64,000 nt of DNA. Origin: Pseudomicrostroma phylloplanum (taxonomy: Eukaryota; Basidiomycota; Exobasidiomycetes; Microstromatales). The position numbers and the translations under genes were made by a program. Positions 10,910 through 22,000 of the stretch are shown here, in pieces. Below the pieces are notes generated by a model. That model was not told the origin of the DNA, ran no database searches, and worked only from the letters and a program-made list of their open reading frames with translations. How positions within the stretch are numbered: the first letter of the stretch is position 1; every line of letters starts with the position of its first letter. The DNA is taken from positions 1,364,001 through 1,428,000 of the forward strand of contig BCHS01000002.1 in NCBI GenBank assembly GCA_039545275.1, given 5' to 3'.

Positions 10910-11105
10910 CGCTGCACAAAGGCGAGGGAGGTATCCGTGCCGATACGATCCTGCCTCTGCCATAGTGCCATTGCCGCTGAGGAACCTTCTTGTGCTCCCC
11001 ATTGGGCTCATCTCTTGCAGCTCAACGTCGCGACCGGAGAACTGAGCTTCCACTTCCGTGCCAAGACGGCGGAAAGGAAAGATTAGCACACCACACGTTT
11101 ACCCC

Positions 11106-11112
11106 TATATAG
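11106..11112 (+). promoter_or_regulatory. TATA-like box of the alpha-glucosidase gene
   Basis: TATATAG lies about 100 bp upstream of the ATG at 11209, followed by a pyrimidine-rich leader. That distance suits a fungal TATA element. No transcript data support it. Confidence 0.4.
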
Positions 11113-11208
11113 GGGACCTCTCCGGGTCGTCCACTGTCTGTCCTACGCTTGTCTCCCTCTTCCCTCCTCTCCTTCTCGTCCTCTGCCTCTTCACACGTGC
11201 AACCCAAG

Positions 11209-13041
11209 ATGTCGGCTAAGCAGCCACTGATCACTAAAGGTCCCCACAAATGGTGGATGGACGCCATCGTCTACCAGATCTGGCCCGCCTCCTTCCAGGA
11301 CAGCAATGGGGATGGAGTTGGGGATTTGCCCGGAATCCTCTCCCGATTGGACTACATCAAGTCCACTGGAGCCAATACCATTTGGATCTCCCCCTTCTAC
11401 GAGAGTCCTCAGCATGATATGGGCTACGACATTGCCAATTACGAGAAGATTGTGAGTAAGAGCGGAAGCAGGGCGCGAATACGGGCTCGCAGCATCTTGG
11501 GCGCGGCTTCTCATGATTTCACCTGTCTGCTCTCTATTTTGCAGCACGAGCCCTATGGAAACATGGAGGACATGGACGCCATCATCAAGGGCTGTCACGA
11601 CCGAGGCATGAGAATCTTCTGTGACCTTGTCATCAATCATACTAGCGACCAACACGAATGGTTCAAGGCCTCTCGCTCCTCGAAGGACGATCCGAAGAGA
11701 GATTGGTACATCTGGAGGCCTGCCAAGTACGATGCCGATGGTAAGCGCCAGCCACCCAACAACTGGCGCTCTTGTTTCAACGAGTCTGCTTGGGAGTGGG
11801 ATGAGAAAACGCAGGAGTACTACCTCCATCTGTTCGTCGTAGAGCAGCCGGACCTCAACTGGAATTCTCCCGCTGCCCGACAAGCCATACTGGACAGCGC
11901 TGTTCGCTTCTGGCTGGACAAGGGCGTCGATGGCTTCAGGATCGACACTGCTAGTCTGTACTCGAAGCCAATGGACTTTCCAGACGCCGAGGTGACCGAC
12001 CCAGGAGCTCCCCACCAACCCGCCTTCCATCTCTTCTCCGATGGCCCCAATCTCGAGGAGTACTTGAGAGTTCTAGGGGCTGTCTTCAATGAGTATAAAG
12101 CGGGAACTGTCGGGGAGTTCCCTAATGCTCCCTTCGAACGTTCTGTCCGAGCGACCTCTGCGGCCGATCCGCAGATGTCGATGAACTTCCACTTTGCCCT
12201 CTGCGACTGGAAGCGGGACATGGCAAACGACCCGTACCAGCTCGTCCAGTCCGAGACGTTCTCGTCGTTCAAGAAAATCTTGTCCGCACAGCAGACCCAC
12301 GTCGAAGGCACAGACAGCTGGCCCTCTTTCTTCCTCGAGAATCATGACATCTCGAAATCGGTCAGCAGATATGGTACCGATGCTCCCGAGTGGCGTGTGG
12401 CATCCGCCAAGGTGCTGGCCTGCTTGATGGCGACTGCGTCCGGCACGCTGTATATCTACCAGGGTCAGGAGCTTGGGCAGGTGAATTTCTCTCCCGAATG
12501 GCCTCTGGAAGAGTACCTGGACGTGGGCTCGGTCAACTACATCAAGCTGGTCAAGGAACGTGGTGGTGATCTCAAGCAGGCTCAGAAAGGTCTCGCTGCG
12601 CTTGCACGTGACCACGCTCGTACGCCTGTGCAGTGGAGCAGCGAAGCCAATGCGGGATTCAGCACCGCAAAGCCCTGGATGCGAGTTGCAGACGAGTACA
12701 AGTCGATCAACATGGCCGACGAGGACAAGGACCCCAAGTCTGTGCTGAACTTCTACCGAAAGGCAATCGCCCTGCGCAAGGAGCACCTCGACACCTTTGG
12801 CCACGGTCTCTTCAGACTGGCAGACGAGGCCAGCGACGATAACCTCATCTACGCCAAGCTCGGTCCTGATGGCAAGGTGGTCGTAGTGGCCCTCAACTTC
12901 ACCACGAAGCCTCAGAAGTTCTCGGTGCCGCCCGAGGCCGAGGGACGGAAGCTGAAGCTGCTCCTCTCCTCCCTCAATGACTCGGTATCCGACGACTTGA
13001 CCCTTGAGCCCATGGAGGGCAGAATTTACATCGCCGTTTGA
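11209..13041 (+). CDS. GH13 alpha-glucosidase (maltase type)
   Basis: Two exons, 11209-11451 and 11545-13041. The 93-nt intron (GTGAGT...TTGCAG) keeps the frame, so it could be mistaken for coding sequence. Removing it restores NYEKI-HEPYGNMEDMD and gives 579 aa. The enzyme should cleave alpha-1,4 glucosides such as maltose in the cytosol. I see no signal peptide: MSAKQPLITKGPHKWWMDAIVYQ leads straight into the GH13 barrel. Catalytic set: nucleophile Asp215 in GFRIDTASLYSK, acid/base Glu272 in VGEFPNA, and His348-Asp349 in ENHD. The residue after the nucleophile is Thr, as in yeast maltases; isomaltases have Val. This predicts maltase specificity. ATG 11209 is chosen over 11149 because it starts at the conserved N-terminus and has a good context. 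It is divergent from the transporter at 7514-9329. Confidence 0.93.
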   Translation: MSAKQPLITKGPHKWWMDAIVYQIWPASFQDSNGDGVGDLPGILSRLDYIKSTGANTIWISPFYESPQHDMGYDIANYEKIVSKSGSRARIRARSILGAASHDFTCLLSILQHEPYGNMEDMDAIIKGCHDRGMRIFCDLVINHTSDQHEWFKASRSSKDDPKRDWYIWRPAKYDADGKRQPPNNWRSCFNESAWEWDEKTQEYYLHLFVVEQPDLNWNSPAARQAILDSAVRFWLDKGVDGFRIDTASLYSKPMDFPDAEVTDPGAPHQPAFHLFSDGPNLEEYLRVLGAVFNEYKAGTVGEFPNAPFERSVRATSAADPQMSMNFHFALCDWKRDMANDPYQLVQSETFSSFKKILSAQQTHVEGTDSWPSFFLENHDISKSVSRYGTDAPEWRVASAKVLACLMATASGTLYIYQGQELGQVNFSPEWPLEEYLDVGSVNYIKLVKERGGDLKQAQKGLAALARDHARTPVQWSSEANAGFSTAKPWMRVADEYKSINMADEDKDPKSVLNFYRKAIALRKEHLDTFGHGLFRLADEASDDNLIYAKLGPDGKVVVVALNFTTKPQKFSVPPEAEGRKLKLLLSSLNDSVSDDLTLEPMEGRIYIAV

Positions 13042-13530
13042 AACAACAAGCACGAAAGTGAAAAGGCGGGGAGATATCGAATCGGTGGTGTTGTTTGATT
13101 AGACGCGCGCGTGCTGTCACCAATGTAGTTGAAACTGCTGCTCAGCATTGCGACTGAGAAGCGATAGAAATACACCCTCTGGGCTGAGAAATACACCCTC
13201 TCGCCGATCTTGCACGTGTTCCGACAGTCCTCGCTCTCCACTGCCGTTCAATGAAGTCGGAGCAGTCGCTAGGAGCACATCCGCTGTACTGTACGCGTGG
13301 GGTGGCCTGAGCTCAGACGGAAGTGGGAAATCGGGCCGGCACAGTCGACCCCGCCCCCTGTCCGGTGCATGACTGCTGCATCTTGCTCCTTCCGATCCTC
13401 ACTGATAAGTCGCAACGGAACGACTCCGTCCCCTGACACGAGAGCTTCGACCACTGCTCACGTACAAGGTTGGTCTCCTTACCAGACTCTCNCCCNCCTC
13501 GCAGCTCAGACCGCCGCTGCACCGCAAGTC
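13042..13530. other. Spacer with two ambiguous bases
   Basis: No gene is seen here. A 17-base direct repeat around GAGAAATACACCCTCT sits near 13165-13200. The sequence has N at 13492 and 13496, the only ambiguous bases I noticed, just upstream of the next start codon. Confidence 0.4.
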
Positions 13531-14647
13531 ATGTCCTCCCCCTCCTCGTCTACACACCCAGCAGAGGGGCCAATGGCGTCCAGTTCTGCCATGTCCCCCG
13601 GCACAACGGTCCCAGAGGAGAGGCCCCGCCAAGTCGACCCCTCGAATCCCTCCCGAACAGTCGCCTACAAGAAAGCAAACGCACCCTTTCTCGCTCACGC
13701 GCGCTTCAAGGCACAGGAGGCGGAGCGACGCAGGGAGAAGAGGAGACAAAAGGGTTTGCCGGAGGACGGGGATGAGGAGGAGGAACCTTTGGAGTTGCCT
13801 GGACCTAGGACGGTGCTCAAGTGGATCCTATTGACGCTCATTGCCGTACTGGCAATGGGACAGTTCGTGACGGGGGACGTGCTGTATGGGTACAAGGGCA
13901 AGTGGAGGAACCCCAAGCGGTGGATCCCAGTGAGTGGACATGCGTGAGAGACAGGGATGGTGAGGTGCGAGGATGGCCCCAGAGAGAGCTAATGTATGCT
14001 ATCCTCATGGCATTCCATCGTATCTCTTACAGGCGCGGCAAAGGACATTCACTCCGGCCGAGCTAGCCATGTACGATGGCACCGAGCCCTCACGGCCCAT
14101 CTACGTGAGTACCACACGCATACAGCCTGTTCTCACCTTTGCCCGGCTCACCGCAAACCCCGTTCCACCCACCCTTCTGCCGTACAGCTCGCGATCATGG
14201 GCAACGTGTACGACGTGACCAAGGGCAGCAGTACCTACAAGCCAGGTGGCAGCTATTGGTTCTTTGCCGGGAAGGACGCCTCGCGTGCATACACTACGGG
14301 GTGCTTCAAGACACACCTGACGCATGACCTCAGGGGTCTTTCGGACGATCAACTCGAGGTGAGTCGGCAAGAGCAGGGACGAGATTGAGGCGGACAGAGA
14401 CCATTGCTGAATCTCTCCCCTTCATTTTCCCTACTTGCTGCTACAGCAAGTTCGAGGGTGGGACACCTTCTTTGCCAACAACCCAAAGTACTTTGTGAGT
14501 AAAAGTCGCTGTGCGGCGTATTTCGCTGAACGCTCTGCTCACATGCCTTCGATGGCTCTGCGCCTCTCTTCCACCTCGCCACAGAAAGTCGGCACTCTGC
14601 GATCTCCTGCAATCAACCCCAACAGCCCGATACCGGAGCCCTGCTGA
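13531..14647 (+). CDS. DAP1: MAPR/cytochrome b5-like haem-binding protein (Dap1 type)
   Basis: Five exons, all in phase 0: 13531-13929, 14033-14104, 14188-14358, 14447-14494 and 14585-14647, giving 250 aa. Every intron starts GTGAGT. Residues 1-90 are basic then acidic and probably disordered. Residues 95-112 (VLKWILLTLIAVLAMGQF) form one membrane anchor. The rest is a cytochrome b5-like domain of the membrane-associated progesterone receptor family: FTPAELAMYDGTEPSRPIYLAIMGNVYDVT, YKPGGSYWFFAGKDASRAY and WDTFFANNPKYF. Such proteins bind haem in the ER membrane and support P450 enzymes of sterol synthesis. The long N-terminus differs from the short yeast Dap1, so this may be a paralogous MAPR. 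An in-frame ATG further up at 13297 is less likely because the frame crosses the N bases. Confidence 0.85.
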
Positions 14648-14752
14648 GATGAATGGGCGTCCAGAGACTATACCGTGCAAGGTCACAATGGGGAACACGG
14701 AGCATGATAATCTCGCTTGTATGATTTGCGTGCGATTTTGCTGTGCTAGGCT

Positions 14753-15838
14753 CTACGATACATCTATATCCTCCATCTCCTCGTCGTCCTCTTCTTCCTC
14801 AAAGTCCTCCTGCTCTTCCTCTCCTTGCCCGTCTCCATTCGCATCTTCCCCTTCTGCCCCTGCCGTACCGTCACCAGCCTCACCGCCTTGCTGACCATTC
14901 GCTGCAGCCAGATCCTGAGCCTCCCCATCGGCCTCGTCATCCGCGTCGACCTCGCCAGCATCGTCATCGCCGAGCCGCATCTTGAAATCGTACGTCTGAC
15001 CATCCTCATCGGGCCGCCAACGAACATGATGCCAGGCGCGCAGAGCTCTCCTGGCAAAGTGATCATGATCCTGCAGAGTCTGTAGGACCTGTCGAAGTCT
15101 TGCGTCCCCCTCTTCCTCTTGATCTCCATTCATACCCCCCTGCATCACTTCCGGAAGCGCTCTTGCTAGGTCGTCTTGCTCCACTGCTTCGCTGTGCGAC
15201 TGCGCAACATCCAGGTCGAGCTTCGTGCGCAATGCTTCGCCCAGCCGGCCAATCTTGTCCGCCGACGCCTCCAGAGGGACCACAGGCACCGCAACCAAGC
15301 GTGGCAGCGGGTTGCGTGGATCCGTATATCGCACCCGAGGGACAGACCCTTCCGCCTCCGTCTCCCCAGCGCCTGGACCAGCCTCATCGCCGTCTTCGTG
15401 GAGGAAGTAGTTGTCCTGCTTCGCTTGCTCTTCGAGAGTGCGTTGTAGCTCGTCGAGCTGTGCTGGGAGAAAAGCGGAGGAGGTGGATGTGAGGGAGGAG
15501 GAGAGGGAGTAGGTTTGCGAGACGAGGGTGCCGAAGCGACTCAGGATCGTTGGCCTGGAAGAGTTGGGGAGGGCAAAGGTAAGTGAGGGGCGCAAAGGAT
15601 AGGGTACACCCCGGCATGTGTCGAGTATTTGCCGAGCTGCTCACCAGTCGAGGGTAGGCGCCATGGCAACTTCCATCTGCAGCTGTCCAGTGGAGAGGAC
15701 GAGGGCCTGGAGTCGCTTTTGGATCTGCTGCAATTGGTCTAGCGGTACGGTAGTCGGGGGCGGCAGACCCGAAAAGGGCTGAGCGGCCTGCGCGCCGACT
15801 GCACCGAGTCTGCTCGAGTCTGCTGCTCTTCTCGACAT
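14753..15838 (-). CDS. MED8: Mediator complex subunit 8
   Basis: Two exons, 15838-15645 and 15554-14753; the intron is 90 nt (GTGAGC...CCAG). Splicing yields VAMAPTLDWPTILSRFGTLVSQTYSLSSSLTS, the conserved Med8 pattern in which a Trp-Pro follows the first helix. The product is 331 aa. Med8 belongs to the Mediator head and helps connect activators to RNA polymerase II in the nucleus. The first helix is LDQLQQIQKRLQALVLSTGQLQMEV. The C-terminal 80 residues are a Glu/Asp-rich tail (EEEQEDFEEEEDDEEMEDIDVS), unusual in length but common in fungal orthologues. It is divergent from DUO1, with 333 bp between the start codons. A second Mediator gene, CDK8, lies 12 kb away. Confidence 0.82.
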
Positions 15839-16171
15839 GGTCTTGGCTGCTCTGACGAATGAGTATGAGTGTGAAAGATGGGCAAGCTGCGTAACATGGC
15901 CTTCCGCTCCTTGACCCTCGGAAGTGGTCCCGACTCTGGTCCGATTCTCCATCGACTTGAAAGTCCGCTTTGCCAAAGAGGAGCGCGAGGCACGACGCGC
16001 CCGGAACTCGCCTCGACAACTTGGTTCCGTCGTGCGTGCGCCTAGAGAACAGATACATGGTCACACCCAGACCATCACCCTTCGCATCGCTTGCTGAGAC
16101 CCATACCACCTCGATACGACTCATCGGTCCATCCCTTCCATTGAGACCCTCTTTGCCTCTCAACCTCAGCC

Positions 16172-17385
16172 ATGGCCTCGCCGCCGCTTCACGTGGACGA
16201 CCTGTCCTTCTCAGACCTCGACCTAATCACAACACCCCCAGCCGGCGCTTCTTCCAACAAACACACCAGACCCACCACGCATCCCTCCTTCGAGCCTGCC
16301 GCTGTAGGAGCACGCCCTTCAGCGGCGGGCGCGGTCAGCTCGCAGTCGCAACAGGCGAATCTGAGGCTACTGCAAGGAGTGAACAAGCCTCCACCAATGG
16401 CAGCTGCCAATCGCGCCGGAGGCGGCGGCAACAAGAGGAGGACGAGCTTATTCGTCCCTTCGGCTCTGCCCAAGGCGAACAGCAGTGCCGCCGATGATGC
16501 GGATGAGAGTGCAGCGGTGGAGCAGGGAGAGGGTGAAGGGGACGACTCGCTCCTAGAGGCCATGAAGAGCTCCAAGCCTCGTGAGCCTGCCCTCCCCACT
16601 CTTCCTGCCTCGTTCCATCAGCAGCGACCCACTAGGGGAGCGAATGCTGCTGCAGACGAAGAAGCAGAAGGAGCTGGAGGAGAGGGAGACAGCGAGACAA
16701 AGGAGCAAGTGCAGAGACAGTTGGATGATCTGAGCAAGATGAACAGCAGCTTCGAGGCGTACGAGAGGATGCTGCAGGGGACCGTCGGACAGATTGACGT
16801 GAGTGCGACGAGGAGGCAGAGCCCTCCTTCCCTCCCCGTGCTGACGCTTGCACCCACTGTTCTTCTACTCAGCTCTTTGGGAATCGCCTCGAGGCGACAT
16901 CCTCGCTCCTCTCCTCGTACATCGACCTCCTACGCCGCTCCGCCAGCCACCAAAGCCTGCTGCTGAATCCTTCCTGGCAGGGCCAGACCGAGGACAAGAT
17001 CCAGCACGCAGAGGCCATGCGCGATCTGGAAGAGCAAATGGAGAAGCGAAGACGCCAGAGGGAGGAGGAAGAGGAGAGGGAAGAGCAAGAACGACTTCGT
17101 AGAGAGCAAGCCATCGAGGAGGAAGAATACAGGAGGTCCATGACGGCTACTTCTGCTACAAGGGGAGGACGAGGTAGGGGTAGAGGAAGGCCGACGACGA
17201 CTGGCGCTGGCGCGGCAGGACGTGGAGGAGCGAGCACATCAGCAGCGAGGGGAAGGGGAGCCCCACCAGCTCGAGGCGGAATCGCAGGACGACCGAGCGG
17301 GATCCCGGCTCCCACGACGGCTCGAAGCACATCCGCCGCTGGTGTGAGAGGCTCAACTCGCGGCCGAGGCACAAGTGCAAAGTGA
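16172..17385 (+). CDS. DUO1: DASH complex subunit Duo1
   Basis: Two exons, 16172-16798 and 16873-17385, with a 74-nt intron; 379 aa. The conserved core crosses the intron: LDDLSKMNSSFEAYERMLQGTVGQID-LFGNRLEATSSLLSSYIDLLRRSASHQSLLLNPSWQGQTED. This is the Duo1 helix pair ending in the WQG motif. Duo1 is part of the fungal DASH/Dam1 ring that couples kinetochores to spindle microtubules. A basic/acidic coiled-coil stretch follows (MEKRRRQREEEEEREEQERLRREQ), then an Arg-Gly-rich tail (RGGRGRGRGRPTTTGAG) that could bind microtubules or RNA. Both tails are longer than in yeast Duo1. It is convergent with the methyltransferase gene on its right. Confidence 0.85.
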
Positions 17386-17485
17386 TTGCTCTACTGATTC
17401 CGCGAAAGATGTCTATTTGTACAGTACTCTAGTCTCCCCCTGTGTAATACCTCCACCTCCCTCGTAGACTCTGCCAACCCCATTG

Positions 17486-18745
17486 TCACGCCCAGCCGAG
17501 CGCAAAGACTGTCATCCATCGATTGCGTATGAGGACACCGCCATTCTCCTTCTTCTCCTCTTCCCTCTCTTCCAGCACAAAGGCTCTTCGTCTGCCCGTC
17601 AGTCGAGGCGTCCTCCCGGCATCTATCGCCGTCGTCGGCGCAGCGTCGGCGGAAGTGGCTGCCGACTCTGCCTCCTCTTCGGCCTCTGCAGCTAGCTCCA
17701 ACTCGCAGACGAACCGCGGTGCATTCCAGAGCGGGTGAGCAGCGGCAGATGACGCTTGTCCGAGGCGAGCCTGCTCTTGCGTGGCAATGGCTTCCTCCTC
17801 GGCTGGCAGGGCAGGTAGAAGCGAAGACGTTCCAGGCGCTTCTTGCAAGACGAGACCAAAGCGGTGTGCTCGCCGGATAAAAGAGAGGAGAGTCTCTCGC
17901 CCTGTGTGAAAGCCGGAGACGAGCAGTACTAGAGGTCTCTGACCCATCTCACCGGCCGCTGCTGTCTGCTGCGCTAGTCCGGGCTTGACCAAAAGCTGGG
18001 AGACAGACTTCAGCAGGACCTCGTGCGAGAGCGAGTCCCAGACGCAGTCCGCCAGCAGTATGCGGTCGAACCTCCCACCGCTGCTGCTCGCCGGGCTCAC
18101 ACCATCTAGAGGTAGACCGGCCCGCTTCCTCTCCCGCCGAAGCGTGTCCAGAGTATCCTCCAGGTCCTCGGCATTGGTGCCCCAGCTGAAACCCACAGCC
18201 CTTATCCCCGTCTTGATCTCGGCGGGCTCAAAGTTGGCAGCCACGTTCGAGCGCAGCGTCTTGATCAAAGGTGGAGCGTCGTAGTCTGTCACGAGGGTGA
18301 GAGAGGCTCCAGCTAGCTTGTGAGCTACCATGCCTGGAATACCCGTCCCGCAGCCGAGTTCTAGCACGCTAAGACCTTGGACGTTCCATGGGGATCTTGC
18401 AGACAGAGATGTTTCTGTTGCCGCTGCTGCTGCGAGGAGATCAGCGAGGATAAGTCCAGCGCGCCATTGACGATGCGCAAAGATGAGTGGCACAGAAGCC
18501 GGAGGTATCCGTACTGAGAAGTCATGCTGACGTCCGGCAGCTTCGACCTCGTTGGGCAGCTGGAGGCGCCCCTCCGCCGAGGGAAAGAGGGGACATGGCC
18601 GATAGACGAGGCGATCCTCTGGCAGACCGAGACTGGGATGAAAGGCGCGCTCTGTTGTGCGAGGTGCGGTCACCTCTACTTGAGCAGAGGCTACAGCTTC
18701 GACCATGGTCATCTTGTGATCTCGACCCCCATCTTCGGTACTCAT
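17486..18745 (-). CDS. EFM7: EFM7/NNT1-type class I methyltransferase
   Basis: A single exon of 419 aa from ATG 18745. Upstream in-frame ATGs at 18886 and 18907 would add 47-54 arginine-rich residues that look unconserved. The fold is a Rossmann-type SAM methyltransferase of the METTL21/EFM7 group: VLELGCGTGIPGMVAHKLAG (SAM loop), LVTDYDAPPLIKTLRSNVAANF, GFSWG, and FDRILLADCVWDSLSHEVLLKSV. The order and spacing match yeast Efm7, which methylates the N-terminus and nearby lysine of translation elongation factor eEF1A in the cytosol. Insertions near residue 230 (polar loop) and 330 make it longer than yeast Efm7. Other METTL21-like substrates cannot be excluded. It is divergent from AFI1 and convergent with DUO1. 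Confidence 0.7.
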   Translation of the reverse strand: MSTEDGGRDHKMTMVEAVASAQVEVTAPRTTERAFHPSLGLPEDRLVYRPCPLFPSAEGRLQLPNEVEAAGRQHDFSVRIPPASVPLIFAHRQWRAGLILADLLAAAAATETSLSARSPWNVQGLSVLELGCGTGIPGMVAHKLAGASLTLVTDYDAPPLIKTLRSNVAANFEPAEIKTGIRAVGFSWGTNAEDLEDTLDTLRRERKRAGLPLDGVSPASSSGGRFDRILLADCVWDSLSHEVLLKSVSQLLVKPGLAQQTAAAGEMGQRPLVLLVSGFHTGRETLLSFIRRAHRFGLVLQEAPGTSSLLPALPAEEEAIATQEQARLGQASSAAAHPLWNAPRFVCELELAAEAEEEAESAATSADAAPTTAIDAGRTPRLTGRRRAFVLEEREEEKKENGGVLIRNRWMTVFALGWA

Positions 18746-19033
18746 AGGCTGCTTGTAGGGTGCGTGGAATCCAGGAGGCAGATCTTCCCCTCCGATGCGG
18801 CGCCGTATTCTGCCTGAATTCCTGCTTCCGCCTTTTGTCCTTCTCCACAGCGGAGAGCCAACGCGGAACTGGGTGGTGCATGCCATGCCGAGGGGACCAA
18901 AGCTCATTGTTCCTCGTTCCTCTCGCGGCTCCCACTCCTCTCCTTCCACACCATCGATCGGTACACTCCGGCTTCCCCCACCTTCGTCCGCCGCCTACCT
19001 TGCACTATCAGCTGCGATACCACCGAGGCTGCC

Positions 19034-22000
19034 ATGGCCGCGGTCACCTTTCCTTACACCAGCAGCAGCTCCAGCAGCAGAGTAGGCACTGGCAGCGGTA
19101 GTGGGAGCGCAGGCAGAAAAGGAAGCAGCAGCAGATCGGAACCTCCCCTTCTTTCAGAGCATGGCTCACCCTCTGGACTCACGCCTCGTCTTAGACTAGA
19201 TGCTCGCACATCGGCCTTTCCAGCGGCTGCGATGCCGCCGTCGCCGCCGCCGACGAAGCCCCAGCACTGCTCCTTTGTGATGCTGGCAGAGTTTGACATT
19301 GATAGAGGTTCGACGCTGGCTCACGTTTGGCCGAATAGAAGTGCAATCGGAGGGCACGATGATCAGTGAGTAGGCCTAGGCACGGGTGGGGCGTTTCGGT
19401 CCACTGACAGCTCCATCTTCCGGCCCACCTCCTCTACTCGACTCTTCAGTACCCTAGCCGAGCTAATGTTACCCGACGGCGCTCACGCCCGCTCAGAGGA
19501 TTGGACAGTCTTCTTCCTGCCCGACGCCACCACCAGCGAGCCCGGTCCATCAAAGTCATCTTCTAGCTCCTCCAAGCCTGCACTCACATACGTGATCAAC
19601 CTCGTCCGGACCAAGCATGACTCGAGCGTGCGGAGAGGAGCACTGGTGAAAGCGTTGGCGATCGGAACCAAACATCCTTGTCTGCACATCTTCAAGCCCG
19701 CCCTCGTACTTGCTCTAGATGACTACTTTTCCGGCGGGGGACAAGCCTCCTTGGAGCAACTCTACGAGGCCATCAACGCCATCGACTTGTCTCCCATGCC
19801 ACGGCTGAGCCGAGCTGAAAAGGTCGTCTTGCGGGCAAGCGAAAGGAAGGATCTCTTCATCGACCGCTTCATAGCCCCAGAGGCAGGAGACCAGGCGGCT
19901 ACACCGAATGCTGCCAATGGCTACCAGCTCAGTCATAGTCATGATTCAGCGAGCAAGGTTGCCAACCACTCCTCGACAGACCATTCAGCGCGGCAACCCT
20001 TGATCCCCATCGCGCCAGCTCAAATGTCTCGCAGGCCATCAGCTGCTTCTCTGCGAAGCGCAATGATGGCGACTAGAATCGGATCCTATACTGCGAGCAC
20101 CCCGACCGTACCTGCTAGTCCCGCCCCGACTGGACCGGATAGTCCTACAATGCAGTCGAATGCGGGGAAAGATACCCACTTCTGGGTCACTGGGCTGCAC
20201 TACGGGAAGGTGGACGTGCCCATTCGGTGGCCCACGGACAATTGGGACGACGAGATTGGAGAAGTGAGTAAAGCCCGCCCAGCATATTCGCAAAGAAGCC
20301 GTGTTGACCCTCAGTCTTGTTTTCCTGGCAGTACTCCCTCTCTTTGCTTTTCCAAACCTTCTCATCGCAAACAGTGTCGGGACCCATACATGCTCAACTT
20401 CATACCAATGGTCCGCAGACACATCCAATGCTGCTGCTCTTCAATGCAATCGTGACGTACAAGCGCGTCATATTCCTTGGGCATAGTCTACCCGCCGCTA
20501 CTGTTGCCGGGCACGTGTTAGCTGCTGCTGCTCTCGGCAGCGGGTGCGGAGCCATCATACCGGGAGTCAAGGAGAGGGTGAGCCCGTATGCAAATCTGAT
20601 GAGTCTGGATGTGTTGGAGCGGACGTGAGTAGGGGCTGTAGGCATGCAGAGAGTTCTCGCCCCTGGAATCGCTTGCTGAATGTTAGACTGCCTTCTTCCT
20701 CTCAGACCTGGATACATTGCTGGAGTCACCAATCCGAGATTCGAGGAGCTGAGATGTTGGGACCTCCTCTGCAACGTAGAGACGGGACGTATCACGGTAC
20801 ACAAGGACATCGAGGTTGCCCCTCGTCTAGCATTGACACAGAACCAAATCAGTTCAGCGAGCACTGCACTAGCAGGGGGCATCGCAAGCGTCAGTGGCTC
20901 CTACGGCTTGACCAACCACAAGACCACACTCTCGGGCGATGCCACGTCGGATACTTCCATGGCCTGGTCCGATGGGCCAGGGGCAGGTAGCGGTCGGAGT
21001 CGTGGGGCCAGTACTCTGAGCAAGAGTCGAGGTGCTGCCATTGTCGGAGAGTTTGGAGCGCTTGCGGGTGGTACTGTCGGAGGAGCTGGTGATGCTAGGC
21101 AAGAGTCGGCGGACTCGACGTTCATGGATGAGGTGAGTCTGCTGGGAGGTGCGCTGCTAGGTGAAATTAGACAAGCTGACAAAGTCCGATCATCTATTGC
21201 ACTGCCAATCCCGTCTTTGCAGCTCCATAGCGCTATCCAAAATCGCTGCTCTGAGTCGTATCTGCGCTCGAGAGTCACCGAATATGTGTCCACCTTTGCA
21301 AGACACATCACACGCCACGACGACTACTTCCACGGCACAGCCGCACTTGAGCTGCATCGATTCCCTCATCAGCCGTACCTCAATGGTCAGATTGGCAGTG
21401 GGACAGCCTTTGGCGATCGAGAGGGAGAGGCAAGGGAACTGATGGCGAATGCTCAGAGGGTGGAGGGTTTCAGGAGCTCAGTGGGCTACGAAGCTTGGTC
21501 AGAGGTGAGTTCCCGTCTGATCGCTTTCTTCGCCACCTGTTCGGGCTTGCTGAAGACACTCTCTTCTCCCTTTGCGCAGGCCGATGCGATTTGCCGTCTC
21601 GATACTTCCCTACCACCAGGACTCGACCTCTGGCATCAGATCTGCCGCCTCAGAGGGCGCGGCAAGGCAATGCAGATCGCCGAAGCGGAGCTCGTCTTCT
21701 CGACGCTTGTCAAGAACTTGAACAATGACGGTCAGGTAATCGAGGTGAGTCTACCTGGTGTTGTTCCGTTTCACACTGAGAATCCCATACTGATCCTAAA
21801 CCTTCCTTCTCATGTAGCTTCTGTCTGTTTGTCCACCACACTCCGGCGGCCTAGCACCTGTTGCGCTCGGCCTCTACCATCCCTCTCGCTCTGTGCGCCT
21901 CGCCGCACGCGAGATCCTCACGAGGATAACAGGGCATCGTTCTGCCGGCTTGCAGGCAGTCCAGTCCCTCCCCCTCTTTCATCGACTCGCCTTCGCACGG

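Larger units (their letters stand above)
9330..11208. promoter_or_regulatory. Shared promoter region of the maltose gene pair
   Basis: These 1.9 kb separate the divergent transporter and alpha-glucosidase start codons. ORFs here (for example 9301-10098 minus) show no family features. The region holds five copies of the 10-mer AATCTCGCCG, further CTCGCCG cores and a 28-bp tandem repeat, listed separately. In yeasts such spacers hold binding sites of a Zn2Cys6 MAL activator. No activator gene is visible next to the pair. Confidence 0.55.

Noticed and set aside
11452..11544. Coding insert VSKSG...SILQ in the alpha-glucosidase
   Set aside because: It has GTGAGT and TTGCAG ends, and its removal restores the family pattern YEKI-HEPYGNMEDMD, so it is an in-frame intron.
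11915..11926. GGACAAGGGC inside the alpha-glucosidase gene as a further attachment site
   Set aside because: It encodes the conserved LDKGVDG of GH13 enzymes, so codon usage explains it. It shows, however, that 10 bases of the motif can arise by chance.
13297..13530. N-terminal extension of the MAPR protein
   Set aside because: The frame crosses two N bases and has no conserved sequence; ATG 13531 gives a normal family start.
14753..15130. Arg/Lys-rich minus-strand ORF inside the MED8 C-terminus
   Set aside because: It is the shadow of the acidic GA-rich MED8 tail in another frame.
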